Source: Symbiodinium natans (Eukaryota; Sar; Dinophyceae; Suessiales; Symbiodiniaceae). Taken from it: a stretch of 64,000 nucleotides of DNA. The notes under the pieces are model-generated. The model saw only the letters and a program-made list of their open reading frames with translations. It was not told where the DNA came from and made no database searches. The translations under genes were made by a program, and so were the position numbers. Shown here one piece after another: positions 63,008 through 64,000 of the stretch (the first letter of the stretch is position 1; every line of letters begins with the position of its first letter). The stretch spans positions 1,028,001-1,092,000 of the forward strand of contig CAJNDS010002535.1 in the NCBI GenBank assembly GCA_905221605.1. Direction: 5' to 3'.

Positions 63008-63630
63008 CCCGGGCCTCCCCGGAATACTAAATTACGAAGCCGGGCCTCCCCGGAATACTAAATAAATTACGAAGCCGGGCCTTCCCGGAATACGAAAAAA
63101 CGAAGCCGGGCCTCCCCGGAATACTAAATTACGAAGCCGGGCCTCCCCGGAATACTAAATTACGAAGCCGGGCCTCCCCGGAATACTAAATTACGAAGCC
63201 GGGCCTCCCCGGAATACTAAATTACGAAGCCGGGCCTCCCCGGAATACTAAATTACGAAGCCGGGCCTCCCCGGAATACTAAATTACGAAGCCGGGCCTC
63301 CCCGGAATACTAAATTACGAAGCCGGGCCTCCCCGGAATACTAAATTACGAAGCCGGCCTCCCCGGAATACCCGGGCTCCCCGGAATACTAAATTACGAA
63401 GCCGGGCCTCCCCGGAATACTAAATTACGAAGCCGGGCCTCCCCGGAATATAAATTACGAAGCCGGGCCTCCCCGGAATACTAAATTGCGAAGCCGGGCC
63501 TCCCCGGAATACTAAATTACGAAGCCGGGCTTCCCCGGAATACTAAATTACGAAGCCGGGCCTCCCCGGAATACTAAATTACGAAGCCGGGCCTCGCCCG
63601 AATACTAAATTACGAAGCCGGGCCTCCCCA
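63008..63630 (+). repeat. 31-bp satellite, array 2
   Basis: About 20 units of the same 31-bp satellite as 61950-62490, separated from it by an R1 cluster. Both arrays start with the same lead-in (AGCCAAGAGGAAGCAAGTCC), so the block R1 plus satellite has itself been duplicated. Confidence 0.95.
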
Positions 63631-63640
63631 GAGAGGCCCC

Positions 63641-63902
63641 TGAATCCTAAATCCTAAATCCTAAATCCTAAATCCTAAATCCTAAATCCTAAATCCTAAA
63701 TCCTAAATCCTAAATCCTAAATCCTAAATCCTAAATCCTAAATCCTAAATCCTAAATCCTAAATCCTAAATCCTAAATCCTAAATCCTAAATCCTAAATC
63801 CTAAATCCTAAATCCTAAATCCTAAATCCTAAATCCTAAATCCTAAATCCTAAATCCTAAATCCTAAATCCTAAATCCTAAATCCTAAATCCTAAATCCT
63901 AA
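63641..63902 (-). repeat. Telomere-variant array (CCTAAAT)n
   Basis: About 37 nearly perfect copies of CCTAAAT, that is ATTTAGG on the other strand, one base different from TTTAGGG. Unlike the TTTAGGG arrays it is homogeneous. Confidence 0.95.
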
Positions 63903-64000
63903 TTTTTAAAGGGGAAGGATGGGGGTCTAGGCTTTAGGGTAATAAAATATGCTTTAGGGCTGTACGCCCTGTTCCCTCTTTCAAAGCTGTGAGGAGTGCG
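63903..64000. other. Unique sequence at right edge
   Basis: No feature recognised in the last 98 bases. Confidence 0.4.

Noticed and set aside
61950..63630. CRISPR array (regular 31-bp repeats)
   Set aside because: Units are directly tandem with no unique spacers and the genome is eukaryotic.

Overview
The window looks like nuclear DNA of a dinoflagellate, most likely one of the Symbiodiniaceae. This rests on many interstitial and degenerate TTTAGGG/CCCTAAA telomere-type repeats, retroelement gag proteins of the dinoflagellate Copia and DIRS-like kinds, short matches to the 3' end of the dinoflagellate spliced leader, intact genes being very sparse, and many short satellites. No rRNA, tRNA or CRISPR was recognised. 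The assignment is inference from sequence character; no database was searched.

Layout. 1-5.2 kb: remains of two retroelements on the + strand, a gag fragment and a DIRS-like element whose two reading frames end abruptly in telomere-like repeat. 5.2-10.5 kb: degenerate telomere-like DNA with a duplicated 0.6-kb block, a 35-G run and one small intact gene for a predicted myristoylated 73-residue protein. 10.5-11.1 kb: an RNase H-like fragment. 11.5-14.0 kb (-): the 3' half of a LINE-type element with zinc fingers, a conserved helical region and a ubiquitin-specific-protease (USP, peptidase C19) domain. 14.1-18.2 kb (+): a frameshifted Copia-type gag-protease remnant with a C5-methyltransferase-like domain. 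18.2-25.6 kb: almost no coding signal. 25.7-26.7 kb (+): a membrane-anchored FkbM-type methyltransferase broken by one frameshift. 27.6-31.4 kb (-), perhaps to 35.5 kb: a second LINE-type element with AP-endonuclease, zinc fingers, the same helical region and again a USP domain, but with reverse transcriptase missing. 35.5-37.9 kb: microsatellite-rich, AT-rich block between inverted repeats. 43.6-46.0 kb (-): GC-rich Helitron-like fragment. 47.37-56.24 kb (-): an apparently intact, recent LTR element sitting inside a GGGTTTCAGGGCC satellite. 57-64 kb: stacked satellites and telomere-variant arrays.

The LTR element is the most striking object. It has 306/304-bp terminal repeats differing by one substitution and a G-run length, a TAGGG target duplication, a primer-binding site complementary to the anticodon arm of initiator tRNA-Met, and a purine tract. 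Its whole interior is two long open frames (about 824 and 1783 codons) overlapping by 10 nt. These encode WW, S1-like and six CCCH zinc-finger motifs, and I see no protease, integrase or reverse transcriptase. The second striking observation is a USP domain with an apparently complete Cys-His-Asp set at the C-terminal end of two clearly diverged LINE-type elements, which suggests a deubiquitinase-like module is a standing part of this LINE lineage.

Most coding matter is decayed mobile DNA. The only candidates for intact genes are the two frames of the LTR element and the small gene at 8.4 kb. I saw no recognisable reverse transcriptase domain anywhere in the 64 kb.
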